Positions 1-7,708 of a DNA stretch of 17,096 bases are shown here, piece after piece. The stretch lies in assembly GCA_934504065.1 (NCBI GenBank), contig CAKSVQ010000037.1:1-17096 (forward strand), given 5' to 3'. Position numbers and translations under genes: made by a program. Position 1 is the first letter of the stretch, and each line of letters opens with the position of its first letter. The notes under the pieces were generated by a model that saw only the letters and a list, made by a program, of their open reading frames with translations, was not told the DNA's origin and did not search any database. The DNA comes from an uncultured Dysosmobacter sp. (GTDB lineage: Bacteria > Bacillota > Clostridia > Oscillospirales > Oscillospiraceae).

Positions 1-274
1 GGTCAACTCTTTCCCGCCTCACGGACGCCACATTAACGACGCCTTCCCCGGCCTGTGGCCTCTCCGGTTCAGACGGCCGCCTTAATTAGGCAGCAATAGC
101 AACAGTGTTGTTGTTATTTAATTTATAAAATTGCCCGTTTTATGGCGGTCAGGCGCCGCCGCCCGCTTGTCCCGCCTCTATACCCCCGTCGAAACCGGTA
201 CACCCCCATGAACAAGGGGGTATCAGAACTGGACTTACAATTTACAGCATACCACAGTTTCACCGGAAAAGATA
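1..274. other. Non-coding left edge with two weak hairpins
   Basis: No convincing gene is seen here; the 74-codon plus-strand frame starting at 142 is Arg/Pro-rich, lacks a ribosome site and runs into tepA antisense. Two possible stem-loops are visible. One is at 95-118 (10 pairs including one G-U, loop GTGT) followed by an AT-rich stretch, and could end a plus-strand gene lying outside the window. The other is at 202-221 (ACCCCC pairing with GGGGGT), just past the tepA stop, and could end the tepA transcript although no T-run follows it on the minus strand. An ATACCCCC at 179-186 could compete for the same G-run. Confidence 0.3.
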
Positions 275-997
275 TTACGTTTTTGTTACATTTTCTTCCC
301 GCCGCTGATCGATTTGCCGATAGAGGCAGGCCAGCCCGTCGGACAGGCCGCCGATCTCGTCGATGATGCCAAGGCGAACCGCCTCTTCACCATAGAGAAC
401 GCTGCCCACATCCGCAGCCATGTCGTCCTTTTTCAGCATGAGAGACTGGAAATCCTCCACGCTGATGCGGCTGTGGCCGGAGACAAAGGCCACGATACGC
501 TCTTGCAGCCGCTCGAAGTAGCTGAAGGTCTGGGGCGCGGCGATCACCGTGCCGCTCATGCGGACGGGGTGAACGGTCATGGCGGCGGAGGGTACGGCAA
601 AGCTGCGGCGGGCGGCTACGGCCAGCGGAACGCCGATGGAGTGGCTTCCGCCCAGCACAATGGAGACCGTGGGCTTTGTCATGCTGGCAATCAATTCGGC
701 GATGGCAAGGCCAGCTTCCACGTCGCCGCCCACGGTGTTGAGAAGAAACAGCACGCCGTCCACCTCACTGCTTTCCTCCAGACGGGCAAGCAGCGGAAGG
801 ACGTGCTCATATTTGGTGGTTTTCGCAGAGCCGGAGGCAGCGGAGTGCCCCTCAATCTGCCCGATGATCGTCATACAGTATACCGCGCCGCGGGGCGTGC
901 GGGTCAGAGAGGCGCCAAAGTCCACAATGGATTGGGTGGGCTCGTTTTTTTCATCCTTTTCGTTCTCTGTCTGCGCAGTCAGGTATGTTTCCGTCAT
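275..997 (-). CDS. tepA: ClpP-like serine peptidase, TepA family
   Basis: A 240-residue cytosolic peptidase of the ClpP/crotonase fold. The TepA (YmfB) branch was named in Bacillus for a proposed effect on protein translocation. Visible family features are the core strand segment GVLFLLNTVGGDVEAGLAIA (81-100), GGSHSIGVPLAVAA, in which Ser120 aligns with the ClpP nucleophile, TVHPVRMSG with catalytic His143, and an Asp in the 191-196 stretch before YGEEAVRLGIIDEIGG. The complete triad suggests an active enzyme. The first 30 residues are charged and poorly conserved. The ATG start at 997 has AAGGG six bases upstream. It is divergent from proB, with 123 bases between them. No ATPase partner gene lies nearby, so whether it degrades proteins alone or with a partner cannot be told from here. 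The TepA assignment is good; the biological role is not settled. Confidence 0.9.
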   Translation of the reverse strand: MTETYLTAQTENEKDEKNEPTQSIVDFGASLTRTPRGAVYCMTIIGQIEGHSAASGSAKTTKYEHVLPLLARLEESSEVDGVLFLLNTVGGDVEAGLAIAELIASMTKPTVSIVLGGSHSIGVPLAVAARRSFAVPSAAMTVHPVRMSGTVIAAPQTFSYFERLQERIVAFVSGHSRISVEDFQSLMLKKDDMAADVGSVLYGEEAVRLGIIDEIGGLSDGLACLYRQIDQRREENVTKT

Positions 998-1058
998 AAT
1001 ATTCCCTTCTTTCCGGGGTAGTGTCTGTATTTTTATGAAAACTATACGCGCCGCGGCC

Positions 1059-1087
1059 TTTCCTTTTCCGGTGTCTCATGCTATACT
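1059..1087 (+). promoter_or_regulatory. Probable promoter of the proBAC operon
   Basis: TTTCCT (1059-1064) and TATACT (1082-1087) are separated by 17 bases. The -10 matches the sigma-70/sigma-A consensus at five of six positions; the -35 is weak. The predicted transcript starts about 25-30 bases before the proB GTG. No proline-responsive leader or T-box could be recognised in so short a leader. Confidence 0.5.
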
Positions 1088-1120
1088 GATATATCATTTT
1101 TGAAACCGGGAGCTGATACC

Positions 1121-1942
1121 GTGAAACAGAATAAGCAGCGCATTGTGGTCAAGGTGGGCACGTCCACGATCACCCATGACTCCGGGGCATCCGACCTGCG
1201 GAGCATGGAGCATCTTGTGCGGGTGCTGTCCGATCTTGCCGGAGCGGGGCATGAAGTGATCCTTGTGACCTCCGGTGCCATCGCGGTGGGCACCGCGAAG
1301 CTGGGGCTTGCCGAGCGGCCGAAGGAGCTGCGGATGAAGCAGGCCGCCGCCGCGGTGGGCCAGTGTCGGATGATGCATATTTATGACAAGCTTTTTTCCG
1401 AGTATAACCGCTCCGTGGCTCAAATTTTGCTGACGGGTGACGATGTGGAAGACCCGGACCGTGCCGCCCACCTGCGCAGCACCTTCTCGGCGCTGCTGGA
1501 GATGGGCGTGATCCCCATTGTGAATGAAAATGACTCGGTTTCCTCCGCGGAGATCGAGACCGGGCACCATAAGGTGCTGGGCGATAATGACACCCTCTCC
1601 GCCATCGTGGCGGAGCTGTGCAAGGCCAACCTTTTGATCCTGCTTTCGGATATTGACGGACTGTACGATGCCGATCCCAAGACCCATCCCCATGCCAAAC
1701 TGCTCCACCGTGTTCCGGCACTGACAGAAGAGGTGCTGGCCATGGCCGGAGGGGCCGGAAGCTGGCGGGGTACCGGAGGTATGGCAACCAAGCTTTCCGC
1801 TGCCCGCATTGCCATGGCGGCGGGGTGCGACATGGTCATCACCAACGGAGAACGGATGGAAGACCTTTACGGGATCGTGGAGGGTGAGTGCATCGGAACG
1901 CGGTTTTTGGCCGCCGAAAAAGAAGGGGAGGAAGGGATATGA
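1121..1942 (+). CDS. proB: Glutamate 5-kinase (short form, no PUA domain)
   Basis: Phosphorylates the gamma-carboxyl of glutamate with ATP, the first step of proline synthesis, in the cytosol. The 273-residue protein is an amino-acid-kinase fold only: KVGTSTI near the N terminus (phosphate binding), LVTSGAIAVG, IPIVNENDSV (glutamate contact region), GDNDTLSAIVA, LLSDIDGLYDADP and GTGGMATKLSAA. The C-terminal PUA domain of the E. coli-type enzyme (about 367 residues) is absent, which is normal for a known short subgroup. I chose the GTG at 1121 because GGGAG lies eight bases upstream; an in-frame TTG at 1100 would add seven residues but has no ribosome site. Its stop overlaps the proA start in an ATGA, so the two are likely translationally coupled and their products may form a complex. 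Feedback inhibition by proline is typical of the family and is not shown by the sequence. Confidence 0.96.
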   Translation: MKQNKQRIVVKVGTSTITHDSGASDLRSMEHLVRVLSDLAGAGHEVILVTSGAIAVGTAKLGLAERPKELRMKQAAAAVGQCRMMHIYDKLFSEYNRSVAQILLTGDDVEDPDRAAHLRSTFSALLEMGVIPIVNENDSVSSAEIETGHHKVLGDNDTLSAIVAELCKANLLILLSDIDGLYDADPKTHPHAKLLHRVPALTEEVLAMAGGAGSWRGTGGMATKLSAARIAMAAGCDMVITNGERMEDLYGIVEGECIGTRFLAAEKEGEEGI

Positions 1943-3186
1943 CAGCATTGCAGGAGCAGGGCAGACTTGCAAAGGAAGCCACGTATGTGCTGGCTACTGC
2001 CGGGACACAGAAGAAAAACGCGGCGCTGGAGGCCATTGCGGAGGTACTGACCCTCCGGCAGGACGAGTGGCTCAGTGCCAATGCCGCCGATGTTTCGGCG
2101 GCAAAGGAAGAGGGAATGCGCCCGGCTATGCTGGACCGACTGACCCTCACGCCGGAGCGGATCGCGGGGATCGTGGACGGTGTGCGGCAGGTGGCCGCGC
2201 TGCCGGACCCCATCGGTCAGGTCACGAAGATGGAGACCCGACCGAATGGACTGGTGATCGGCAGGCGGCGGGTGCCGCTGGGGGTGATCGCCATCATCTT
2301 CGAGGCCCGGCCCAATGTCACGGTGGACGCGGCGGCACTGTGCCTGAAATCCGGCAATGTGTGCATCCTGCGGGGCGGCAAGGAGGCCATCCGCTCCAAC
2401 CGCTGCGCCGCCAAGCTGATGCGGGAAGCGGTCGCCTCTGTGGGCCTGCCTGCGGATTGCATTGCGCTGGTGCAGGATACCAGTCATGAAACCGCCAATG
2501 AGCTGATGCATCTGGACGGATTCGTGGATGTGCTGATCCCCCGGGGCGGCGCGGGACTGATCCGCACGGTGGCACGGGAGGCCAGCGTCCCGGTCATCCG
2601 CACGGGCGAGGGCGTATGCCACATTTATGTGGACAGCGACGCGGATCTGGATATGGCGGCGAAGATCCTCTTCAACGCCAAATGCTCCCGTCCTTCCGTG
2701 TGCAATGCAGTGGAGTGCGTGCTGGTGCAGCAGGATGTGGCGGCAGATTTCTGGAAGCGGGCGTTGCCGCTGCTGGATGAAAAGGGCGTGGAGCTGCGGG
2801 CTGATCCCGCCGCGCTGGAGGTGCTGGGCACCCGCGCCCTGCCTGCCGCTGAAAGCGACTGGGACGCGGAGTATGACGACTACATTCTGGCGGTGCGGAC
2901 GGTAAAGGATCTGGACGAGGCAGTGACTTTTATCAACCGCCACGGCACCGGGCATTCCGAGGCCATTGTGACCCGGGATTACTTCAAGGCGCAGCATTTT
3001 CTGGACAGAGTGGACGCGGCGGCGGTGTATGTCAACGCTTCCACCCGCTTTACAGACGGCGGCGAGTTTGGTTTGGGGGCGGAGATCGGTATTTCCACCC
3101 AGAAGATGCACGCCCGCGGCCCCATGGGGCTGGAGGAACTGACCTCCTGCAAATATGTGATCTACGGCGAGGGACAGGTGCGCTGA
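1939..3186 (+). CDS. proA: Glutamate-5-semialdehyde dehydrogenase (gamma-glutamyl phosphate reductase)
   Basis: Reduces gamma-glutamyl phosphate with NADPH to glutamate-5-semialdehyde, which cyclises to pyrroline-5-carboxylate. The 415-residue protein has the normal family length and an aldehyde-dehydrogenase fold. Seen are VPLGVIAIIFEARPNVTVDA (113-132), SGNVCILRGGKEAIRSN, the LIPRGGAGLIRTV cofactor-domain segment, RTGEGVCHIYVD, and RPSVCNAVE with the catalytic Cys255. HGTGHSEAIVT and STRFTDGGEFGLGAEIGIST mark the C-terminal part. The ATG at 1939 overlaps the proB stop by four bases and is preceded by a strong GGGGAGGAAGGG purine tract inside proB. An upstream in-frame ATG at 1888 lies well within proB and was not used. 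Nothing looks truncated. Confidence 0.97.
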   Translation: MTALQEQGRLAKEATYVLATAGTQKKNAALEAIAEVLTLRQDEWLSANAADVSAAKEEGMRPAMLDRLTLTPERIAGIVDGVRQVAALPDPIGQVTKMETRPNGLVIGRRRVPLGVIAIIFEARPNVTVDAAALCLKSGNVCILRGGKEAIRSNRCAAKLMREAVASVGLPADCIALVQDTSHETANELMHLDGFVDVLIPRGGAGLIRTVAREASVPVIRTGEGVCHIYVDSDADLDMAAKILFNAKCSRPSVCNAVECVLVQQDVAADFWKRALPLLDEKGVELRADPAALEVLGTRALPAAESDWDAEYDDYILAVRTVKDLDEAVTFINRHGTGHSEAIVTRDYFKAQHFLDRVDAAAVYVNASTRFTDGGEFGLGAEIGISTQKMHARGPMGLEELTSCKYVIYGEGQVR

Positions 3187-3213
3187 AGCACCGGGAAAGG
3201 AGCATGGAAGACC

Positions 3214-4035
3214 ATGGCAGTTTTCGGCTTTATCGGCACCGGGAACATGGGCGGCGCGCTGGCCCGCGCCGTCAGCAAGAGCGTTCCCGGTGACCAGATT
3301 TACTTATCCAACCGCACGGCGGCCAAGGCGCAGGCGCTGGCGCAGGAACTGGGGTGCCGCGCGGCGGACAATGCGTTCATCGCGCAGAAGACCGACTTCA
3401 TTTTCCTTGGCGTCAAGCCTCAGTTCATGAAAGAGCTGCTCTGCGAAATCGCGCCGCTGCTGCAAGAGCGTGGGGATCATTTTGTGCTGGTCTCCATGGC
3501 GGCGGGGCTGCATCTGGAAACCATCAACGAACTGGTCGCGGGAGGAACGTATCCTGTGCAGTATCCCGTGATCCGCATTATGCCCAACACCCCGGTGGGC
3601 ATTGGCGAGGGCATGGTGTTTTATGATTGCAATGAGTCGGTGACAGAGCAGGACAAAGTCGCCTTTTTAAGCGGACTTTCCGCCGCTGGCCGCCTTGCGC
3701 CGCTGGCCAATGGCCTGATGGACGCGGGCAGCGCCGTGGCAGGCTGCGGCCCCGCATTTGCGGACCTGTTTCTGGAAGCGCTGGCCGACGGCGGCGTGGC
3801 CTGCGGCCTGCCTCGGGCGCTGGCACTGGAAAGTGCGGCACAGATGCTGGTGGGCACAGCAAAGCTGATGCTTGCAAGTGGCAAGCATCCCGGGGAATTG
3901 AAGGACGCGGTCTGCTCTCCCGGCGGCTCCACGATTCAGGGCGTCCGCACGTTGGAAGCGGCCGGGTTCCGCGGCGCGGTCATGAACGCGGTGATCGCCG
4001 CGTGGGAAAAGGGAGCCGCGCTGGGCAAATCCTGA
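3214..4035 (+). CDS. proC: Pyrroline-5-carboxylate reductase
   Basis: Catalyses the last step of proline synthesis, reducing pyrroline-5-carboxylate with NAD(P)H. The 273 residues match the family length. The N-terminal Rossmann motif GFIGTGNMGGAL is followed by SNRTAAKAQALA, FLGVKPQ, VSMAAGL and RIMPNTPVGIGEGM. The C-terminal dimerisation domain shows AGCGPAFADLFLEALADGG (substrate-binding helix region) and SPGGSTIQGVRTLE. The ATG at 3214 is preceded by AAAGGAG (3196-3202) at an 11-base spacing, a little long; an ATG at 3204 is out of frame. It lies 27 bases after proA, making it the third gene of a full proBAC pathway operon, and a strong terminator follows ten bases after the stop. Confidence 0.96.
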   Translation: MAVFGFIGTGNMGGALARAVSKSVPGDQIYLSNRTAAKAQALAQELGCRAADNAFIAQKTDFIFLGVKPQFMKELLCEIAPLLQERGDHFVLVSMAAGLHLETINELVAGGTYPVQYPVIRIMPNTPVGIGEGMVFYDCNESVTEQDKVAFLSGLSAAGRLAPLANGLMDAGSAVAGCGPAFADLFLEALADGGVACGLPRALALESAAQMLVGTAKLMLASGKHPGELKDAVCSPGGSTIQGVRTLEAAGFRGAVMNAVIAAWEKGAALGKS

Positions 4036-4044
4036 ATCTCTGTT

Positions 4045-4086
4045 AAAAAAGGAAGGAGACAGCGAAAGCTGTCTCCTTCCTTTTTT
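4045..4086. terminator. Perfect bidirectional terminator between proC and the NSS transporter
   Basis: GGAAGGAGACAGC (4051-4063) and GCTGTCTCCTTCC (4068-4080) form a perfect 13-bp stem closed by a GAAA tetraloop. AAAAAA flanks it on the left and TTTTTT on the right. On either strand the hairpin is therefore followed by a U-run, so it can end proBAC (plus) and the convergent transporter gene (minus). Confidence 0.95.
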
Positions 4087-4092
4087 GTAAAT

Positions 4093-5538
4093 TTACTTTT
4101 TATTACGGTGGGCCATCAGCACCAGCAACGCGGCAGTCACGGTGCAGACGCCGATCTTCCAGCCCGTGGTGGGCAGGCCCTGAATCAGAATAACCAGAAT
4201 CAAAATGGGAAGGATCACAGAAAAATAGACCTTCATGGCCTTCCGTCCGGCGGGGCTTTCCGGCAGCTTCAGGCCGTTTCCGGTGTTGGCCTCGGCCAGA
4301 TAGTTGTCAAAACCCCAGCCCCATTTGGAAACGCAGAACAGCAGGTAGACCAGCGAGCCGATGGGCAGTAACAGATTAGAGACGATGAAGTCCTCGCTGT
4401 CCAGCACGTCCTTTCCAAGGAAGGGGTGGAAGCCTGCCCAGAGGTTATAGCCCAGCACGCAGGGCATGCTGGCGATCAGTACGAATACGCCGTTGATCAG
4501 CACGGCCTTTTTCCGGTCCCAGCCGAAATTATCAATGCAGGAGGCCAGCAGGTTTTCAAACACCGCGATAACAGTGGAGAAGCTGGCAAAGGTCATGAAC
4601 AGGAAGAACAGCGCGCCCCACAGGCGGCCGCCTGCCATGTTCGCGAACACCTTCGGCAGCGTCATGAAAATCAGCGGCGGGCCGGCATTGGGTTCCACAT
4701 TGAAGGAAAAGCAGGCCGGGAAGATGATAAGGCCGCTCATCAGTGCGACGAACGTATCCAGACAGCAGATGCGCACGGACTCTCCGGCAAGGGTGTGGTC
4801 CTTGCTCATGTAGCTGCCGAAGATCTCCATGGCGGCAATGCCGAGACTGAGGGTGAAGAACGCCTGATTCATGGCGGCGGTGACAACGGAGCCAAGGCCT
4901 ACCTCCTTTGCCCGCTGGAGATCGGGCAGAAGATAGAACTTCACGCCCTCCGCTGCACCGGGCAGCAGCAGGCTGTGCACGGCCAGCACCACGATCAGCA
5001 CCAGCAGGCCCAGCATCATCACCTTGGTAATGCGCTCCAGACCATTTTGCAGGCCGAAAGAGCAGACAAAGAACCCGGCCAGCACCGTCAGCACCATCCA
5101 CAGAGTCATTTCGGCGGGGCTGGCCAGCATGGCGCCGAACACGCCGTCAATGGCGTTGCCTTCCAGCCCGGTGAACGTTCCGGTGGCAAATTTGAAGAAA
5201 TACCCCAGCATCCAGCCGGAGACCGTGGTGTAGTACATCATCAGCATATAGCAGCCGATCACGCAGAACCAGCCGTGGATGTGCCAGCGGGAGCCGGAGG
5301 GCTCCAGCGCCCGATAGCCGAGGACCGCGCTCTTGCGGCTGGCGCGGCCGACGGCCAGCTCCATGCTGAGGATGGGCACACCCATCAGCGCCAGCGACAA
5401 CAGGTAGAACAGCACGAACAGTCCGCCGCCGTTTGCTCCGGTGACGTAGGGGAATTTCCAGACGTTGCCGATGCCGATGGCGCATCCGGCACTGACCAGA
5501 AGAAAGCCCAGCCGGGATTGGAAGTTTTCACGTTTCAT
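4093..5538 (-). CDS. Sodium-dependent transporter, NSS (SNF/LeuT) family
   Basis: A 481-residue inner-membrane symporter of the LeuT/MhsT/TnaT group, which imports amino acids or related solutes with sodium. Transmembrane helix 1 carries the family signature SAGCAIGIGNVWKFPYVTGANGGG, split here as SAGCAIGIGNVWKFPY plus VTGANGGG, containing the unwound Na/substrate-binding region. Helix 2 has GVPILSMELAVGR. About twelve hydrophobic segments can be counted; helix 6 is around NQAFFTLSLGIAAMEIFGSYM and helix 8 around FMTFASFSTVIAVFENLLA, where the second sodium site is expected. The start at 5538 has AGGAG seven bases upstream. It is convergent with proC and has its own promoter and a 5' leader hairpin. 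The substrate cannot be assigned; neighbours (proline synthesis, adenine deaminase) do not decide it. Confidence 0.93.
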   Translation of the reverse strand: MKRENFQSRLGFLLVSAGCAIGIGNVWKFPYVTGANGGGLFVLFYLLSLALMGVPILSMELAVGRASRKSAVLGYRALEPSGSRWHIHGWFCVIGCYMLMMYYTTVSGWMLGYFFKFATGTFTGLEGNAIDGVFGAMLASPAEMTLWMVLTVLAGFFVCSFGLQNGLERITKVMMLGLLVLIVVLAVHSLLLPGAAEGVKFYLLPDLQRAKEVGLGSVVTAAMNQAFFTLSLGIAAMEIFGSYMSKDHTLAGESVRICCLDTFVALMSGLIIFPACFSFNVEPNAGPPLIFMTLPKVFANMAGGRLWGALFFLFMTFASFSTVIAVFENLLASCIDNFGWDRKKAVLINGVFVLIASMPCVLGYNLWAGFHPFLGKDVLDSEDFIVSNLLLPIGSLVYLLFCVSKWGWGFDNYLAEANTGNGLKLPESPAGRKAMKVYFSVILPILILVILIQGLPTTGWKIGVCTVTAALLVLMAHRNKK

Positions 5539-5563
5539 GAGGTATCTCCTTACTCATAATCAA

Positions 5564-5587
5564 ACCGCCCCCAAAAAAGGGGACGGT
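5564..5587 (-). promoter_or_regulatory. Leader stem-loop of the NSS transporter mRNA
   Basis: On the minus-strand RNA, ACCGUCCCC and GGGGGCGGU pair over nine positions (one U-G wobble) around a UUUUUU loop. On the plus strand the same position would be an A-C mismatch, so the structure favours the transporter transcript. It begins only a few bases after the predicted transcription start and ends about 25 bases before the ATG. It may protect the 5' end, or act as a weak attenuator since UUUGAUUAU follows. Confidence 0.5.
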
Positions 5588-5591
5588 CTTT

Positions 5592-5620
5592 ATGGTAGCG
5601 GACCAGTATTGGAAAGTCAA
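5592..5620 (-). promoter_or_regulatory. Probable promoter of the NSS transporter
   Basis: Read on the minus strand, TTGACT (5615-5620) and TACCAT (5592-5597) are 17 bases apart. The -35 matches consensus at five of six positions, the -10 at four. It places the transcript start at about 5585-5590, directly at the leader stem-loop. Confidence 0.5.
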
Positions 5621-5703
5621 TGGCTTTAAAGGGAAAAAGCACAAAAACACCTGCCGAAATTCGATACTATCATCAGAAAAAGTTATACTACAAGATGAGA
5701 GAG

Positions 5704-5729
5704 CAAAGCGGGCCATTCGGCCCGCTTTG
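5704..5729 (-). terminator. Probable terminator of adeC
   Basis: CAAAGCGGGCC and GGCCCGCTTTG form a perfect 11-bp stem with an ATTC loop, about 28 bases past the adeC stop. The downstream side on the minus strand reads CTCTCTCATC, so the U-run is poor apart from the UUUG inside the stem. Placement and stem strength support a terminator. Confidence 0.65.
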
Positions 5730-5756
5730 TGATTTGATATATGGTGTATATGGCAG

Positions 5757-7481
5757 TTATACATAACTCTGACTGGTCACATCGAACACGCCGCGGGTGG
5801 TGATGCGCAGAGAGGGGATGACGGGCAGGGCCATGAAGCTCAGCGTCATAAACGGGTCGATGCCCGGGTTCACACCCAGCTCATGGGCCACGGTCTTGGC
5901 CTGCTCCAGCTTTTCGTTGACGGTGACAAGGGGTTCATCGCTCATGATGCCCGCAATGGACAGCGGTACCTCGGCAGTGCTTCCGCCCTTGTCCCACACC
6001 ACGATGCCGCCGTTCAGCTCCACCACACGGTTGACCGCGGCGGCCATGTCGGCTTCGTTGGTGCCTACCACGATGATGTTATGGGAATCGTGGGAGATGG
6101 AGGTGGCCACCGCGCCGGATTTCAGGCCATAGCCCTGCAAAAAGCCGATGCCGATGTGGTGGGTGTTTTTGTGGCGCTCTACCACGGCGATTTTCAGGAT
6201 GTCGTATTCCACGTCGATCCGGTCGGAATATCCGGCGTCCACGGTGGTGATCTCGCCGTTCACCATGCCGATCACGCCGCGGGGACGGCGCTCGGTAAAG
6301 TCCGCCGCCGTCAGTGCGCCCACATGGAAGGTGGCGTGGGCGCGGTCGGTCAGATACTGGTCGATGGAGGGGGCGGGGAAGTCCTTGACTGTGCCATGGT
6401 CCACCATCAGCTCGCCACGCTTATAGACCCGCTCGATTTGGAAGTTCTGGAAATTGTCGATGATGACAAAATCGCCCAGATAGCCAGGGGCAATGGCGCC
6501 GCGATTGTTCAAAAGGAAATACCGGGCGGCGTTGTGGCAGGCCACCTTGACTGCGGTGATGGGATCAGCACCCAGCGCAATGGCTTTTTTCACGATGTAG
6601 TCAATGTGCCCCTTTTCCAGCAGGTCGTTGGGGTGCTTATCGTCCGTGCAGAACATACAGCGCTCACTGTATTTGTCGCACAGCAGGGGGACCAGCGCCT
6701 CCAGATTCCGGGCGGCGGTGCCCTCCCGAATCATGATGAACTGCCCACGCTCCAGCTTGGCAATGGCGTCTTGCAGGTCGTGGCACTCATGGTCGGAATA
6801 TACTCCGGCGGCAATGTAGGCGTTGAGGTCATTGTCCTTGAGGTCGGGGGCGTGGCCGTCGATTTTCTTGTGGTGGGCCTGCGCCGCCACGATCTTCTCC
6901 ACGCACTGTTCATCCCCGGCGATGGTGCCCACAAAGTTCATCATCTCTGCAAGGCCCAGCACCCGGGGGTGGTCATAAAAGCTGTCGATAGCCCGATAGT
7001 CCAGAATCGCGCCGGATTCGTCCAGCGGCGTGGCCGGAACGCAGGAGGGCAGCATGAACTGCACATCCACTGGAAGGCCCTCTGTGGCCTGCAGCATATA
7101 TTCAATGCCGTCGGTCCCCATGACGTTGGCGATCTCGTGGGGATCGGTGATGACGGTGGTGGTGCCGTGGGGCAGCACGGCTTTTACAAATTCCCGGGGG
7201 GAGACCAGCGAGCTTTCCAGATGGATGTGGGCGTCCAAAAAGCCGGGCAGCACGATCTTGCCGGAGCAGTCCACCTCGGTCTCGCCGGAATAGCAGCCCA
7301 TGCCGACGATCAGCCCCTCGGCCACGGCAATGTCCGCCGTGCACAGCTGGTTTGCAAAGACGTTGACGTAGGTGGCGTTTTTCAAAACCAGATCCGCTTT
7401 TTCCCGCCCTGCCGCCGCGTTGATGATGCGGCGTTTTTTGATCAGCTTCCGGTTGATCTTGCCCGCGTAACTCTCAGACAT
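5757..7481 (-). CDS. adeC: Adenine deaminase
   Basis: Hydrolyses adenine to hypoxanthine and ammonia, feeding purine salvage or degradation in the cytosol. The 574-residue protein has the usual length of the AdeC/Ade family of amidohydrolases. Metal-site and signature motifs are intact: LPGFLDAHIHLESS (His85, His87), TDPHEIANVMG, GLAEMMNFVG with Glu179, KKIDGHAPDL (His210), GVYSDHECHD (His231), MIREGTAARN and CTDDKHPNDLL (Asp280). The C-terminal domain contains AVATSISHDSHNIIVVGTNE, also typical of the family. The ATG at 7481 has AGGAG seven bases upstream. It has its own promoter and terminator and lies 227 bases downstream of the hydantoinase gene, so it is probably transcribed alone. I looked for a purine riboswitch in its leader and saw none. 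Confidence 0.97.
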   Translation of the reverse strand: MSESYAGKINRKLIKKRRIINAAAGREKADLVLKNATYVNVFANQLCTADIAVAEGLIVGMGCYSGETEVDCSGKIVLPGFLDAHIHLESSLVSPREFVKAVLPHGTTTVITDPHEIANVMGTDGIEYMLQATEGLPVDVQFMLPSCVPATPLDESGAILDYRAIDSFYDHPRVLGLAEMMNFVGTIAGDEQCVEKIVAAQAHHKKIDGHAPDLKDNDLNAYIAAGVYSDHECHDLQDAIAKLERGQFIMIREGTAARNLEALVPLLCDKYSERCMFCTDDKHPNDLLEKGHIDYIVKKAIALGADPITAVKVACHNAARYFLLNNRGAIAPGYLGDFVIIDNFQNFQIERVYKRGELMVDHGTVKDFPAPSIDQYLTDRAHATFHVGALTAADFTERRPRGVIGMVNGEITTVDAGYSDRIDVEYDILKIAVVERHKNTHHIGIGFLQGYGLKSGAVATSISHDSHNIIVVGTNEADMAAAVNRVVELNGGIVVWDKGGSTAEVPLSIAGIMSDEPLVTVNEKLEQAKTVAHELGVNPGIDPFMTLSFMALPVIPSLRITTRGVFDVTSQSYV

Positions 7482-7558
7482 GGGATCACTCCTTCAAATG
7501 AATTGATATTAAATTGATTTATGATTAACATAAACAATAGTAATATCTTATTGGAAAG

Positions 7559-7587
7559 AGTATACGGCAAAAATAGCGGTTTGTCCA
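7559..7587 (-). promoter_or_regulatory. Probable promoter of adeC
   Basis: On the minus strand TGGACA (7582-7587) and TATACT (7559-7564) are 17 bases apart, each five of six to the sigma-A consensus. The transcript would start near 7552, giving an AT-rich leader of about 70 bases. Confidence 0.6.
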
Positions 7588-7640
7588 TGGAAAAAACGGC
7601 GAAATTTTCCTGATTTTCTTGGCAGGAACGGAATACGAAA

Positions 7641-7675
7641 CCCCTCCCTGCCGTTTCATAAGCGGCGGGGAGGGG
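7641..7675 (-). terminator. Probable terminator of the hydantoinase gene
   Basis: CCCCTCCCTGCCG (7641-7653) and CGGCGGGGAGGGG (7663-7675) form a 13-position stem with a nine-base loop. One position is an A-C mismatch on the minus-strand RNA (a U-G pair on plus). On the minus strand it is followed by TTTCGTATTCC. It lies about 35 bases past the hydantoinase stop and separates that gene from the adeC promoter. Confidence 0.7.
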
Positions 7676-7708
7676 GGCATCGCCAAACTTTCGGATCGTC
7701 TCAACTGT

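Noticed and set aside
1100..1120. TTG start that would extend ProB by seven residues
   Set aside because: There is no ribosome site before it and the extra residues precede the conserved kinase start. The GTG at 1121 has GGGAG at good spacing.
4426..5559. A 377-codon plus-strand frame opposite the NSS transporter
   Set aside because: Its Gln/His/Glu-rich product is the usual antisense image of a hydrophobic membrane protein.
5528..5764. A 78-codon minus-strand frame spanning the adeC-transporter gap, considered as a leader peptide
   Set aside because: It crosses the adeC terminator and the transporter promoter, overlaps the transporter start out of frame, and has no ribosome site.
5883..7517. 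A 544-codon plus-strand open frame opposite adeC
   Set aside because: Composition is His/Gly/Val-rich without recognisable domains, while adeC on the other strand has every catalytic motif.
7482..7560. Purine riboswitch in the adeC leader
   Set aside because: The roughly 70-base AT-rich leader lacks the conserved junction sequences and paired loops of the guanine/adenine aptamer.
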